The notes beneath the pieces were generated by a model that saw nothing but the letters and a program-made list of their open reading frames with translations, made no database searches and was not told the origin of the DNA. A program made the translations under genes and the position numbers. From Nocardiopsis metallicus (GTDB lineage: Bacteria > Actinomycetota > Actinomycetes > Streptosporangiales > Streptosporangiaceae): a stretch of 64,000 bases of DNA. This document shows, one piece after another, positions 7,998 to 16,519 of this stretch (its first letter is position 1; each line of letters starts with the position of its first letter). The stretch is from positions 3,658,001 to 3,722,000 of the forward strand of contig NZ_JACHDO010000001.1 of assembly GCF_014201115.1 (NCBI RefSeq), in the 5' to 3' direction.

Positions 7998-9173
7998 TCA
8001 TCCCCGCTCGAGCAGCACGAGGTCGTCGCGGTGGACCAGTTCGCGTTCGTAGGAGGGACCCATCTCGCGGGCCAGCCAGCGGGTGGAGCGGCCCATGAGG
8101 TCGGGGACCTCGGCGGCGTCGTAGTTGACCAGGCCGCGGGCGACCACCGCGCCCTCCTCGTCCCGCAGGTCGACCGGGTCCCCCGCGGTGAAGTCACCCG
8201 TCACCTTCACCACACCTGCGGGGAGCAGTGAGGCCTTCTCCTTCACCACGGCCTTCACCGCGCCCGGGTCCAGGACCAGGCTGCCCCGGCCGGCGGTGGC
8301 GTGCGCCAGCCACAGCTGACGGGCGGAGGGGCGGCGGCCGTCGGCGGCGGCGAAGAACGTGCCCACGCGCTCGCCGGACAGGGCCGCGCGGGCGTTGGCC
8401 GCCGAGGTCAGCAGGGTAGGCACGCCCGCTTCGGTGGCGATCCGCGCCGAGTCCACCTTGGTGACCATGCCGCCGGTGCCCACACCGCGCTTGCCGGTGC
8501 TGCCGATGTCGATGCCGTCCAGGTCCGCCCGGCCGCGCACCAGGCGCACGATCGAGGTGCCCTCGTCGGCCGGATTGCCGTCGTAGAGCGCGTCCACGTC
8601 CGAGAGCAGCACGAGGGCGTCGGCGCGCATCAGGTGGGCCACCAGGGCGGCGAGGCGGTCGTTGTCACCGAAGCGGATCTCGTGGGTGGCGACGGTGTCG
8701 TTCTCGTTGACGATCGGCAGGGCGCCGATGTCCAGCAGGCGGCGCAGGGTGCGCTGGGCGTTGCGGTGCTGCACCCGGCGCATCATGTCCTCCACCGTGA
8801 GCAGGACCTGGGCGGCGGTCAGCCCGTGCCCGGCCAGTTCGGCGGAGTAGGAGGCCAGGAGCAGGCCCTGACCGACACTGGCCGCGGCCTGCTGGGAGGC
8901 GAGGTCGCGCGGACGGCGGGTCATGCCCAACGGGGTCATCCCCGCGGCCACCGCACCGGAGGAGACCAGGATCACCTCCTGTCCGAGGGCTCGGCGGGCC
9001 ACCAGGACCTCGACCAGGTCGCGGATCCGGCCCGAGTCGATCAGCCCGTCCGGGGTGGTCAGTGAGGAGGACCCCACCTTGACCACGATCCGGCGCGCCT
9101 GGCCGACCGCTGTGCGACCGGCCGACTCCAGGGAGTCGGCGTACTGCTCTTCGATATCTGCGCTGTGCACCAC
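7998..9173 (-). CDS. proB: Glutamate 5-kinase
   Basis: Phosphorylates the gamma-carboxyl of glutamate with ATP, the committed and usually proline-inhibited step of proline synthesis. The 391-residue product has an amino-acid-kinase domain (VVKVGSSSLT near residue 31, VSSGAVAAG, INENDTV-like PIVNENDTV, GTGGMVTKVDSA) followed by a C-terminal PUA domain (VKVTGDFTAGDPV to the end), i.e. the long two-domain form. About 28 residues precede the kinase domain; the GTG pair at 9173/9170 has a GGAAAG 6-9 bases upstream, so that start is plausible. It follows obgE on the same strand as in other actinomycetes. Confidence 0.96.
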   Translation of the reverse strand: MVHSADIEEQYADSLESAGRTAVGQARRIVVKVGSSSLTTPDGLIDSGRIRDLVEVLVARRALGQEVILVSSGAVAAGMTPLGMTRRPRDLASQQAAASVGQGLLLASYSAELAGHGLTAAQVLLTVEDMMRRVQHRNAQRTLRRLLDIGALPIVNENDTVATHEIRFGDNDRLAALVAHLMRADALVLLSDVDALYDGNPADEGTSIVRLVRGRADLDGIDIGSTGKRGVGTGGMVTKVDSARIATEAGVPTLLTSAANARAALSGERVGTFFAAADGRRPSARQLWLAHATAGRGSLVLDPGAVKAVVKEKASLLPAGVVKVTGDFTAGDPVDLRDEEGAVVARGLVNYDAAEVPDLMGRSTRWLAREMGPSYERELVHRDDLVLLERG

Positions 9174-9269
9174 GAGGGGCTTTCCATCCGTGGCACGGCG
9201 CCCTGCCCGGGCGCCGTGCTCCTACCTGTGTGGGTCCGGCTGGTGTGGAGCGGTCGGTCCCCGCGCGGG

Positions 9270-10634
9270 TCAGCCCAGCCGGGCGTCGGTTCCGCGCGGG
9301 CCGGACGGGACGGCCTCGGCGTCCATGGAGTTGTCCCAGTCGAAGACCACCGAGTCCTCCTCGGTACCGATGTGCACCTCGGCGCCCTGCGTGGCGCCGG
9401 CCTTGGCCAGCGCCTCCTCGATGCCCAGGCGGTTGAGGCGCTCGGCGAGGTAGCCGACGGCCTCGTCGTTGGAGAAATCGGTCTGGCGCACCCAGCAGGC
9501 GGGCTTATCGCCGCGCACCTGGAAGGCGTTGTCGCCCAGCGGCACGACCTCGAAGGGCACGTCACCGATCATCTTGGGCCGCAGCACGATGCGGGTGGGC
9601 TCCTCGGGCGGGGTGGCCTCGCGGGCCGCGGTGACCTGCTCGCCCAGGGCGAAGGAGAGTTCGCGCAGGCCCTCGCGGGAGGCCGCGGAGACCTCCATGA
9701 CCTTGTAGCCGCGCTCCTGGAGCATGGGGGTGACCATGTCGGCGAGCTCGCGCGCCTCGGGCACGTCCACCTTGTTCAGGGCGACGATGCGCGGGCGGTC
9801 GGACAGGTCCACCCCGGCCTGCTCGCCGTAGGCGGCCAGCTCGGCCTCCAGGGCGTCCAGGTCGCTGACCGGGTCGCGGCCCGGCTCGTAGGTCGCGCAG
9901 TCCAGGACGTGCAGCAGGGTGGAGCAGCGCTCGATGTGGCGCAGGAACTCCAGGCCCAGGCCCTTGCCAGCGCTCGCGCCCGGGATCAGGCCGGGGACGT
10001 CGGCGATGACGTACTGGGTGGCGCCAGCCTCCACCACGCCCAGGTTCGGGATGAGGGTGGTGAAGGGGTAGTCGGCGATCTTGGGCCGGGCCGCGGACAT
10101 GGCGGCGATCAGCGACGACTTGCCGGCGCTGGGGAAGCCCACCAGGCCGACGTCGGCGATGGTCTTCATCTCCAGGCGGATGTCGAAGGCCTCGCCCTCC
10201 TCACCCTTGAGGGCGAAGCCGGGGGCCTTGCGCTTCTTGGAGGCCAGCGCGGCGTTGCCCAGGCCGCCGCTACCGCCCTGGGCCAGCACCAGGCGGGTGC
10301 CGTGGCCGACCAGGTCGGCGATGAACTCACCGTCGGCCCTGGTGACCACGGTGCCGTCGGGCACGGCCAGGACCAGGTCCTGGCCCTTGGCCCCGGCGCG
10401 GTGGCCGCCCTGGCCGGGCGTGCCGTTCTGGGCGTTGCGGTGCGGTCGGCGCTGGTAGTCCAGCAGCGTGGCGGTCTGGCTGTCGACCTCCAGGACGACG
10501 TCGCCGCCCCGGCCGCCGTTGCCGCCGTCCGGTCCGCCCAGCGGCTTGAACTTCTCACGGTGCACGGAGGCACAGCCATGCCCGCCGTTCCCGGCCTTGA
10601 CGTGCAAGACCGCCTCGTCGACGAAGTCAGGCAT
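9270..10634 (-). CDS. obgE: Obg family GTPase
   Basis: Essential ribosome-associated GTPase linked to 50S assembly and growth control. The 454 residues show the glycine-rich Obg domain (first ~158 residues, e.g. [14 protein letters not shown]), then the G domain with G1 [11 protein letters not shown]3 DVPGLI and G4 NKVD, then the C-terminal OCT domain of the actinobacterial form ending in an acidic tail. The ATG at 10634 has GGGGAG 5 bases upstream. It follows rplU-rpmA on the same strand, the usual arrangement, though a strong hairpin separates it from rpmA, which would make its expression partly read-through. Confidence 0.97.
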   Translation of the reverse strand: MPDFVDEAVLHVKAGNGGHGCASVHREKFKPLGGPDGGNGGRGGDVVLEVDSQTATLLDYQRRPHRNAQNGTPGQGGHRAGAKGQDLVLAVPDGTVVTRADGEFIADLVGHGTRLVLAQGGSGGLGNAALASKKRKAPGFALKGEEGEAFDIRLEMKTIADVGLVGFPSAGKSSLIAAMSAARPKIADYPFTTLIPNLGVVEAGATQYVIADVPGLIPGASAGKGLGLEFLRHIERCSTLLHVLDCATYEPGRDPVSDLDALEAELAAYGEQAGVDLSDRPRIVALNKVDVPEARELADMVTPMLQERGYKVMEVSAASREGLRELSFALGEQVTAAREATPPEEPTRIVLRPKMIGDVPFEVVPLGDNAFQVRGDKPACWVRQTDFSNDEAVGYLAERLNRLGIEEALAKAGATQGAEVHIGTEEDSVVFDWDNSMDAEAVPSGPRGTDARLG

Positions 10635-10725
10635 AACTCTCCCCGTTACTCATGGGGCCGCCGCCACCTGGCGGAGACCGGGTACTGCACACGTGTCAAC
10701 AGTGACTCAGTAGTGACAACGCGAA

Positions 10726-10753
10726 GGGCGGGCCAGTGTTCCCTGGCCCGCCC
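10726..10753 (-). terminator. Terminator or attenuator hairpin between rpmA and obgE
   Basis: A perfect 11-bp stem (10726-10736 with 10743-10753) and 6-base loop lie 25 bases after rpmA. It probably ends or reduces transcription from the ribosomal genes into obgE. Confidence 0.75.
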
Positions 10754-10778
10754 CGAAAAACCGCTGTTACGGCGCAGC

Positions 10779-11039
10779 CTATTCGGCGGCGGCCGGAACG
10801 ATGTTGACGGCCTTGCGGCCGCGGAAGCTGCCGAACTTGACCTCACCGTCGACCAGCGCGAACAGCGTGTCGTCGCCACCACGGCCGACGTTGGCGCCCG
10901 GGTGGAACTTGGTGCCGCGCTGACGGATCAGGATCTCACCGGCCGAAACGGACTGACCGCCGAAGCGCTTCACGCCGAGGCGCTTGGCGTTGGAGTCACG
11001 ACCGTTACGGCTGGAAGATGCGCCCTTCTTATGTGCCAT
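10779..11039 (-). CDS. rpmA: 50S ribosomal protein L27
   Basis: An 86-residue L27, a 50S protein near the peptidyl-transferase centre. It begins [16 protein letters not shown] and contains [16 protein letters not shown] and HPGANV, standard for the family, with no N-terminal extension that would need cleavage. GGAGAA lies right before the ATG, with a second GGAGG 8 bases further up. It follows rplU by 12 bases, forming the conserved rplU-rpmA unit. Confidence 0.98.
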   Translation of the reverse strand: MAHKKGASSSRNGRDSNAKRLGVKRFGGQSVSAGEILIRQRGTKFHPGANVGRGGDDTLFALVDGEVKFGSFRGRKAVNIVPAAAE

Positions 11040-11051
11040 TTCTCCAGCCTC

Positions 11052-11363
11052 CTACTTCGCCGCGATGCCGGTGACGCGCACCTGGGTGTGCTTCTGGCGG
11101 TGACCCTGGCGCTTCTTGTAACCGGTCTTGTTCTTGTACTTCATGATGTTGATCTTGGGGCCCTTGGTCTCGCCGAGGACCTCGGCGGTAACCGTGTAGC
11201 CGCTCAGCTTGTCGGCCTCGCTGATGACGTTGTCACCGTCGACCACAAGGATGGGCTGCCAGGTAAGGGTGGCGCCGGTCTCGTCGGAGACCCTGTCGAT
11301 GTTCAGAACGTCATCGACAGACACCTTCTCCTGTCGGCCGCCCGCTCGCACGATCGCGTACAC
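11052..11363 (-). CDS. rplU: 50S ribosomal protein L21
   Basis: L21, a 23S-rRNA-binding protein of the large subunit. I choose the GTG at 11363, giving 103 residues that begin VYAIVRAGGRQEKV, the usual L21 length and N-terminus; AGGAAGAG lies 9 bases upstream. The frame stays open to a TTG at 11390 that would add nine residues (SEQEESYP), which is less likely. The C-terminal part carries the basic YKKRQGHRQKHTQVRV signature. The promoter must lie in the 11364-11580 gap, but I could not pick a clear one. Confidence 0.97.
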   Translation of the reverse strand: MYAIVRAGGRQEKVSVDDVLNIDRVSDETGATLTWQPILVVDGDNVISEADKLSGYTVTAEVLGETKGPKINIMKYKNKTGYKKRQGHRQKHTQVRVTGIAAK

Positions 11364-11580
11364 CGGGTAACTCTCTTCCTGCTCGCTCAACGAATAATGC
11401 GCTCACTCATGACCGTGATGCCACGATCCACGAATCGCCTGTAGCGGGGCGAGGGGATCTGAGGGAAACAAACCCACCTTGGTGGAGAGCACTGCGGTCT
11501 CGGGGCGCGCGAACATTCGAGGCGCGCCGAGGCACCGTCCATCAGATTACCACCGACCCGACACAGGCCCGCACACATGT

Positions 11581-11618
11581 CCTGGCCCGGACCGGTTCGT
11601 TACCGGTTCCGGGCCAGG
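11581..11618 (-). terminator. Terminator hairpin after rne
   Basis: Arms 11581-11596 and 11602-11618 pair with one bulged T around a 5-base loop, 26 bases after the rne stop. Confidence 0.75.
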
Positions 11619-11643
11619 CTGCTGTCCCGCCTTGACCGTGAGG

Positions 11644-14600
11644 TCAGCCGGCGTCGACCGCGGTGGACCCACCGGTCGGTGAGGTCACCGCCGTCTTGGT
11701 CCGCCGTGTACGGCGACGCTTGGGACGCTCGGTCGCGCCCTCAGCGTCCCCGTCGGCGGGTGTCTCGGCGGCGTCGGCGTCCGAGGCCTGATCGGTGCCG
11801 CTCGCCTGCGCCTGCTCACCGGCACCGCTGTCGGCGGCCGCGGCCGCCTTGCGGGTACTGGTGCGCCGACGGGTCCTCTTGGCCGGGGCCTCCTCGGCCG
11901 CGGGGGCCTCGGTCTGCTCCGGGGTCTGGTCGCCCTGTTCCACGGCGGGCTCCGGCGCGGCCGCCTCGGCCGCTGCCGCGGTCTCCACGGGCTCGACGGC
12001 CTTCTTGGCGCGGGAGGAACGCTTACGCGTCTTCTTCGCCGGGGCGGACTGCTCGGCCTCGGGGGCCTCGACGTCCGGTGCGAGCTCGGTCACAGCGGCC
12101 GGGCCCTCCTCAACCGCAGCGTCCGGGGAAGAACCGGCCTGCTCGGCCTCGGCCGCCGGTTCGGCGGCCTTGCGGCCACGACTGCGCTTGGTCGCCTTCT
12201 CTGGCTTGTCGGCCTTCTCCGGCTTGTCGCCCTTGTCGGCCTTCGTGGCGGGCTGCTCGGCGCTCTCCTCGGCCTCCGCGGGACGGTCGTCGCCGTCCTG
12301 CTTCTCGGCCTTGTCAGCGGCCCCGTCGGCCTCGCCCTTGCCCTTCTTCTTCTTGCGACCGGTGCCGCCGGCTCCGCCGCCCTTGTTCTCCACCGGGTCG
12401 CTGGAGATCAGCAGGCCGCGACCGTTGCAGTGGTCACAGGTGTGCGAGAAGGCCTCGAGCAGCCCCTGGCCGACCCGCTTACGGGTCATCTGCACCAGAC
12501 CGAGCGAGGTGACCTCGGCCACCTGGTGCTTGGTCCGGTCCCGGGACAGGCACTCCAGCATCCGACGCAGCACCAGGTCGCGGTTGGACTCCAGCACCAT
12601 GTCGATGAAGTCGATGACGATGATGCCGCCGATGTCGCGCAGGCGGAGCTGGCGGACGATCTCCTCGGCCGCCTCGAGGTTGTTCTTGGTGACCGTTTCC
12701 TCGAGGTTCCCGCCCTGGCCGGTGAACTTGCCGGTGTTGACGTCGACCACGGTCATGGCCTCGGTGCGGTCGATGATCAGCGAACCGCCGCTGGGCAGGT
12801 ACACCTTGCGCTCGAGAGCCTTGTTGATCTGCTCGTCGATCCGGTACTCGGAGAAGACGTCGCGGTCCTCGTCCCAGTGCGACAGGCGCTCGGCGAGGTT
12901 GGGCGCCACGTAGTCCACGTACTCGTGGACGGTGGTCCAGGCCTCTTCACCCGCGACGACCAGGCTGGAGAAGTCCTCGTTGAACACGTCGCGCACCACG
13001 CGCACCGTCAGGTCCGGCTCGCTGTTGAGCAGGGACGGGGCGTTGGCCGACTTGGACTTGCGCTTGATCGACTCCCACTGCTTGGCGAGACGGTTGATGT
13101 CGCGCTCGAGCTCCTCCTCGCTGGCACCCTCGGCTGCCGTACGCACGATCACACCGGCGCCGGAGGGCATCACCTTCTTGAGGATGGTCTTGAGGCGCGC
13201 CCGCTCCTTGTCCGGGAGCTTGCGGCTGATACCGGTCATCGACCCGCCGGGGACGTACACCAGGTAGCGGCCGGGCAGGCTGATCTGGCTGGTCAGACGG
13301 GCACCCTTGTGGCCGACCGGGTCCTTGGTGACCTGTACCAGGACCGACTGGCCGGACTTGAGCACCGACTCGATGCGCTTGGGCTGGCCGTCCAGGCCGA
13401 ACGAGTCCCAGTTGACCTCGCCCGCGTACAGCACGGCGTTGCGGCCCTTGCCGATGTCGACGAAGGCGGCCTCCATGGACGGCAGCACGTTCTGCACCCG
13501 GCCCAGGTACACGTTGCCCACGTAGGAGCGGTGCGTGGCCCGGTCCACGTAGTGCTCGACGAGGATGTCGTCCTCGAGGACGGCGATCTGGGTGCGGTCG
13601 CCGATCCGGCGCACGACCAGGTCGCGCTTGACGGCCTCGCGGCGGGCCAGGAACTCGGACTCGGTGACGATGGGCGCGCGGCGGCGGCCCTGCTCACGGC
13701 CCTCGCGGCGGCGCTGCTTCTTGGCTTCCAGGCGGGTGGATCCGCGGACCGCCTGGACCTCGTTCTCGATGGGCCGTTCCTGGCGCGGTTCGCGCACCTT
13801 GACCACGGTGTTCGGCGGGTCGTCGTTGGTGGACTCGCCGCCGGAGGCCGAACGCCGACGGCGGCGACGACGGCGACGGCTGCTGCCGCCGCGCTCGCCG
13901 TCCTCACCGTCCTCGGAGTCCTCACCGGAGGCCTCCTCGGCGCCGCTCTCCCCGGCGTCGGCGCGGTCGTCCCTCTCACGCTGCTTGGCGGTGCTCTCGG
14001 CGGGCCCGGAGTCGCTCTGGGCGTCCTCGTTGTCCTGGTCCTCGCCGGTGCGCGAGCGGCCGCGGCCACGACCGCCGCGGCGACGACGGCGACGGCTGGG
14101 GCGCTCGTCCGAACCGGTCTCCTCGGCCGGGCTCTCGGCGGACTCCTCCTCGGTGTCCTCCTCGGGCTCGGTCTCCGCCTCGACGACCTTTTCCTTCTTG
14201 GGCTTGGTCTGAGCGGGAGCGCTGGCGACCGGGGGCTGGAAGAGCATGCCGCCGGGCGGCTGGAAGACGGCGCCGCCGGAGGTCTCGGCCGGGGTCTCCT
14301 CGGCCTCCTCCGGGTCGTCGTGGGTCTGCGGGGCGGGCGCCTCGGCGGCCCGGTCCGCGGTCCGGCCCGAACGGCCACGCGTCCTGCCGCGGGTCCGGCT
14401 CCTTCCGGAGTCCTTGTCGTTGTCCTTGGTGCCGCCCCGGGCCCCGGCGTCGTCCCGGACCTCGGCGGAGCCACCGGGGTCAGCGGACTCGGTGGCCTGC
14501 GCGGTACCGGCGGCGTCGTCGCCCTTGTCCTGGGCCGCCGCCCGGGTACGCGTACGGCGCGGCGCGGCGGCGGGGGCGTCGTCCGGTCGGCCCGCGGCGC

Positions 14601-14877
14601 GCACGGTGCGCTTGCGCGAGCTGGAAGTGCTCACCGAGGTCTTGACCGTGCCGCCCTCACCGGAGCCGGCCAGGGTGGTGACCGGCATGGCGGGCGGAGA
14701 GAAGACGTCGTCGGGTTCGGGGGGTGGTCCTGCCGCGCGGCGAGCGCCCTTGGCCGGCGCGGGCGTGGTCACCCGCACCGCGCCGTCCCCCGAAGGGGGC
14801 GTCGCCGCCTTGTTCTCGGTTGTTTCAGTTGTACCCGCGGTGCCGTCGGCACCGTTCTTGGGCTCGTTGTCGAGCAT
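11644..14877 (-). CDS. rne: Ribonuclease E/G family endoribonuclease
   Basis: Main endoribonuclease for mRNA decay and RNA processing. The 1077-residue product has the actinobacterial layout: a catalytic core in the middle flanked by long disordered tails. Residues 1 to about 390 are rich in Ala, Glu, Arg and contain Arg-rich runs (RRRRRRGG-like); an S1 domain starts near residue 450 (YVGNVYLGRV); the DNase-I-like catalytic part includes DVNTGKF near 712; the Zn-link CDHCNGRG is near 812; the last ~240 residues are again Lys/Glu/Ala-rich with repeated KADKPEK-type units. The tails probably scaffold a degradosome-like complex. The start at 14877 is the first ATG after a hairpin-bearing leader. 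Confidence 0.95.
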   Translation of the reverse strand: MLDNEPKNGADGTAGTTETTENKAATPPSGDGAVRVTTPAPAKGARRAAGPPPEPDDVFSPPAMPVTTLAGSGEGGTVKTSVSTSSSRKRTVRAAGRPDDAPAAAPRRTRTRAAAQDKGDDAAGTAQATESADPGGSAEVRDDAGARGGTKDNDKDSGRSRTRGRTRGRSGRTADRAAEAPAPQTHDDPEEAEETPAETSGGAVFQPPGGMLFQPPVASAPAQTKPKKEKVVEAETEPEEDTEEESAESPAEETGSDERPSRRRRRRGGRGRGRSRTGEDQDNEDAQSDSGPAESTAKQRERDDRADAGESGAEEASGEDSEDGEDGERGGSSRRRRRRRRRSASGGESTNDDPPNTVVKVREPRQERPIENEVQAVRGSTRLEAKKQRRREGREQGRRRAPIVTESEFLARREAVKRDLVVRRIGDRTQIAVLEDDILVEHYVDRATHRSYVGNVYLGRVQNVLPSMEAAFVDIGKGRNAVLYAGEVNWDSFGLDGQPKRIESVLKSGQSVLVQVTKDPVGHKGARLTSQISLPGRYLVYVPGGSMTGISRKLPDKERARLKTILKKVMPSGAGVIVRTAAEGASEEELERDINRLAKQWESIKRKSKSANAPSLLNSEPDLTVRVVRDVFNEDFSSLVVAGEEAWTTVHEYVDYVAPNLAERLSHWDEDRDVFSEYRIDEQINKALERKVYLPSGGSLIIDRTEAMTVVDVNTGKFTGQGGNLEETVTKNNLEAAEEIVRQLRLRDIGGIIVIDFIDMVLESNRDLVLRRMLECLSRDRTKHQVAEVTSLGLVQMTRKRVGQGLLEAFSHTCDHCNGRGLLISSDPVENKGGGAGGTGRKKKKGKGEADGAADKAEKQDGDDRPAEAEESAEQPATKADKGDKPEKADKPEKATKRSRGRKAAEPAAEAEQAGSSPDAAVEEGPAAVTELAPDVEAPEAEQSAPAKKTRKRSSRAKKAVEPVETAAAAEAAAPEPAVEQGDQTPEQTEAPAAEEAPAKRTRRRTSTRKAAAAADSGAGEQAQASGTDQASDADAAETPADGDAEGATERPKRRRTRRTKTAVTSPTGGSTAVDAG

Positions 14878-14966
14878 CCGGGCGGTCTCCCGTCAAAGCG
14901 CTCGGGCGCACCTCGACCTCTCGGTCGGTAGCGCGGCTCACGAGAGCTGTCGTCGCTGTGTCAGCG

Positions 14967-14990
14967 CCGGTGGCACCGGGGTGCCACCGG
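14967..14990 (-). terminator. Hairpin between the DUF2344 gene and rne
   Basis: A perfect 10-bp stem (14967-14976 with 14981-14990) with a 4-base loop. It could end transcription of the upstream gene or be a structured part of the rne leader, which is an autoregulatory site in other bacteria. Confidence 0.55.
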
Positions 14991-15035
14991 GGCAAAGTCC
15001 TGTGGTTTCGCCCATGTTCCCCGCTTTGGGACCGT

Positions 15036-16007
15036 TCATTGCGGCGGTCCCGCTATGGGCGATGACGGCCGTGGTGCGCGGGTGCGGCGATCGTTCGTCT
15101 GGTCGTGCGCGGGTCCGGGGCTCTCGATGGTGTGAGCTTCGGGTCGGTCCGCGTCGAACGGATCGGCGATCGCACCTGTCGCCTCGTCCAGTGGCCCCTG
15201 CGCCAGCCTGGTCATCTTCGGTGATGACAGCGGCGCGAGGTCGGCCAGTTGGCGAAGGCCGGTCAGCACGTCGTCCGGTCGTACAGCAGGTGTCGTGTGC
15301 CGTACGACCATTCGAAGTATGGCATATGTCGCGTGTCGGTCCCCTGGGGCGCGCCCGTGGGATCGGCTACACACATCAATGCCGAGAACAGCGGGGCGGG
15401 TGTCGAAGCGGCGTCGGCCCTTCTTCGTCATCCGTTCCACCTCGACGCTTTCGGCGGCCAGGTAGGCGGCCACCGCCCTGGCGGCGTCGTCGGGATCGAC
15501 GTCCGCCATCTCCACGCGCCACTGGGAGGCCTGCAGCCGGTCGGCCAGACCCGGGGTGCGGGCCTCGACGACCTCGACCACGTCGATCCCGTCGGGCATG
15601 GCCGCGTCGATCGCGACCCTTACCTCTTCGGGTCGGCGCGCCTCGGCCAGAGTGAGCTCAAGATACTCCGCCTCGCTGGCGACCCCGGTGGGGGCCGCGC
15701 CCGTGTAGGAGATCTTGGGGTGTGGTGAGAAGCCAGCGGAGAACGCCACGGGTACCGAGGCCCTGCGCAGGGCTCTCTCCAGTGCCCGGGCGATGTCGCG
15801 GTGACTCGCGAAGCGCATGCGCCCGCGTTTGGCGTAGCGGACGCGAAGGCGTTGGCCGGGGCTGGCGGTGGAGGGTGAGGTGGTGCCCTCGTGTGCGGGG
15901 GGCAGCTCAACTCCTTTCCTCGGTGCCCCCTGGGTCCGGACCGGCTGTGGCGGCCCGCAGGGGCTGTTCCTCGTCCTGCTCAGCGTACGGTGCGCCGCGG
16001 TGCACAT
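15036..16007 (-). CDS. TIGR03936/DUF2344 radical-SAM-associated protein
   Basis: The core begins RLRVRYAKRGRMRFASHRDI and continues SVPVAFSAGFSPHPKISY, the signature of the DUF2344 family that pairs with TIGR03960 radical SAM proteins (some bacteria fuse the two). Exact reaction is unknown; a tRNA or ribosome-related modification has been suspected for the family. The frame is open to an ATG at 16007, giving 323 residues, but a strong AGGAAAGGAG at about 15911-15920 is followed after 5 bases by an in-frame CTG at 15905; the conserved domain starts shortly after, so true translation may begin there. The C-terminal ~40 residues are disordered. The radical SAM partner lies upstream, past a 512-base gap. 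Confidence 0.85.
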   Translation of the reverse strand: MCTAAHRTLSRTRNSPCGPPQPVRTQGAPRKGVELPPAHEGTTSPSTASPGQRLRVRYAKRGRMRFASHRDIARALERALRRASVPVAFSAGFSPHPKISYTGAAPTGVASEAEYLELTLAEARRPEEVRVAIDAAMPDGIDVVEVVEARTPGLADRLQASQWRVEMADVDPDDAARAVAAYLAAESVEVERMTKKGRRRFDTRPAVLGIDVCSRSHGRAPGDRHATYAILRMVVRHTTPAVRPDDVLTGLRQLADLAPLSSPKMTRLAQGPLDEATGAIADPFDADRPEAHTIESPGPAHDQTNDRRTRAPRPSSPIAGPPQ

Positions 16008-16519
16008 GCGCCAACAGGACTCGCATACCGGTTACCTCCCCCGACGACCCCCGATCGAAAAGTCCCGACCGGGTCCGGGCGGACTCCGCACCGGCATTCA
16101 CCACCAGAACACGGGGGTCCGGAAAAAAAATCCAAAGAAATCCCGAATCCATGGCAACCCCCCGGGCGCCCCGCGAGTCTTACTTCACGTACGGCCCGGC
16201 GCGAGCGGGGCGCCGGGCCGTACACCTTCCTCCCCGGCCGCCCTCCTTCACGGGAGAGGACCTGTGGGAGAAGCTCCCCCGGCGCACGAAGCACCGGCGA
16301 GGTCGAGCCCCACGGCAGAGAGCGCCCGGAGCGCGAATCCTACTCCTCTTTCACCCGATTCACACTGGTTGCGCCAGTTTTCCCGGACATCAGCAGGCCC
16401 ACAGCCCTCAGGTTCCCCGCACGGCCCCGTGGTTCACCCCCCTGAGGGGCCGATCCGCCGCCTCCGCGGTCCGGACCGGCCCAGACCAATACGACGCGGA
16501 CCAGTGCGCTCCCAGGGCC
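16008..16519. other. 512-base gap without a recognised gene
   Basis: Less GC-rich in places, with an 8-base A run near 16125 (T run on the minus strand). It contains the strong hairpin at 16189-16223. No convincing coding sequence in either direction: the open frames here have biased, unfamiliar composition. No tRNA or known RNA fold recognised. Confidence 0.5.
16189..16223. terminator. Strong hairpin downstream of the radical SAM gene
   Basis: A perfect 14-bp stem (16189-16202 with 16210-16223) and 7-base loop, about 300 bases past the radical SAM stop. It probably ends that transcript before the DUF2344 gene. Confidence 0.6.

Noticed and set aside
12430-14931. Long 833-residue frame opposite rne
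   Set aside because: Gly/Val/Leu/His-rich antisense frame caused by the GC-biased third positions of rne; no recognisable domain.
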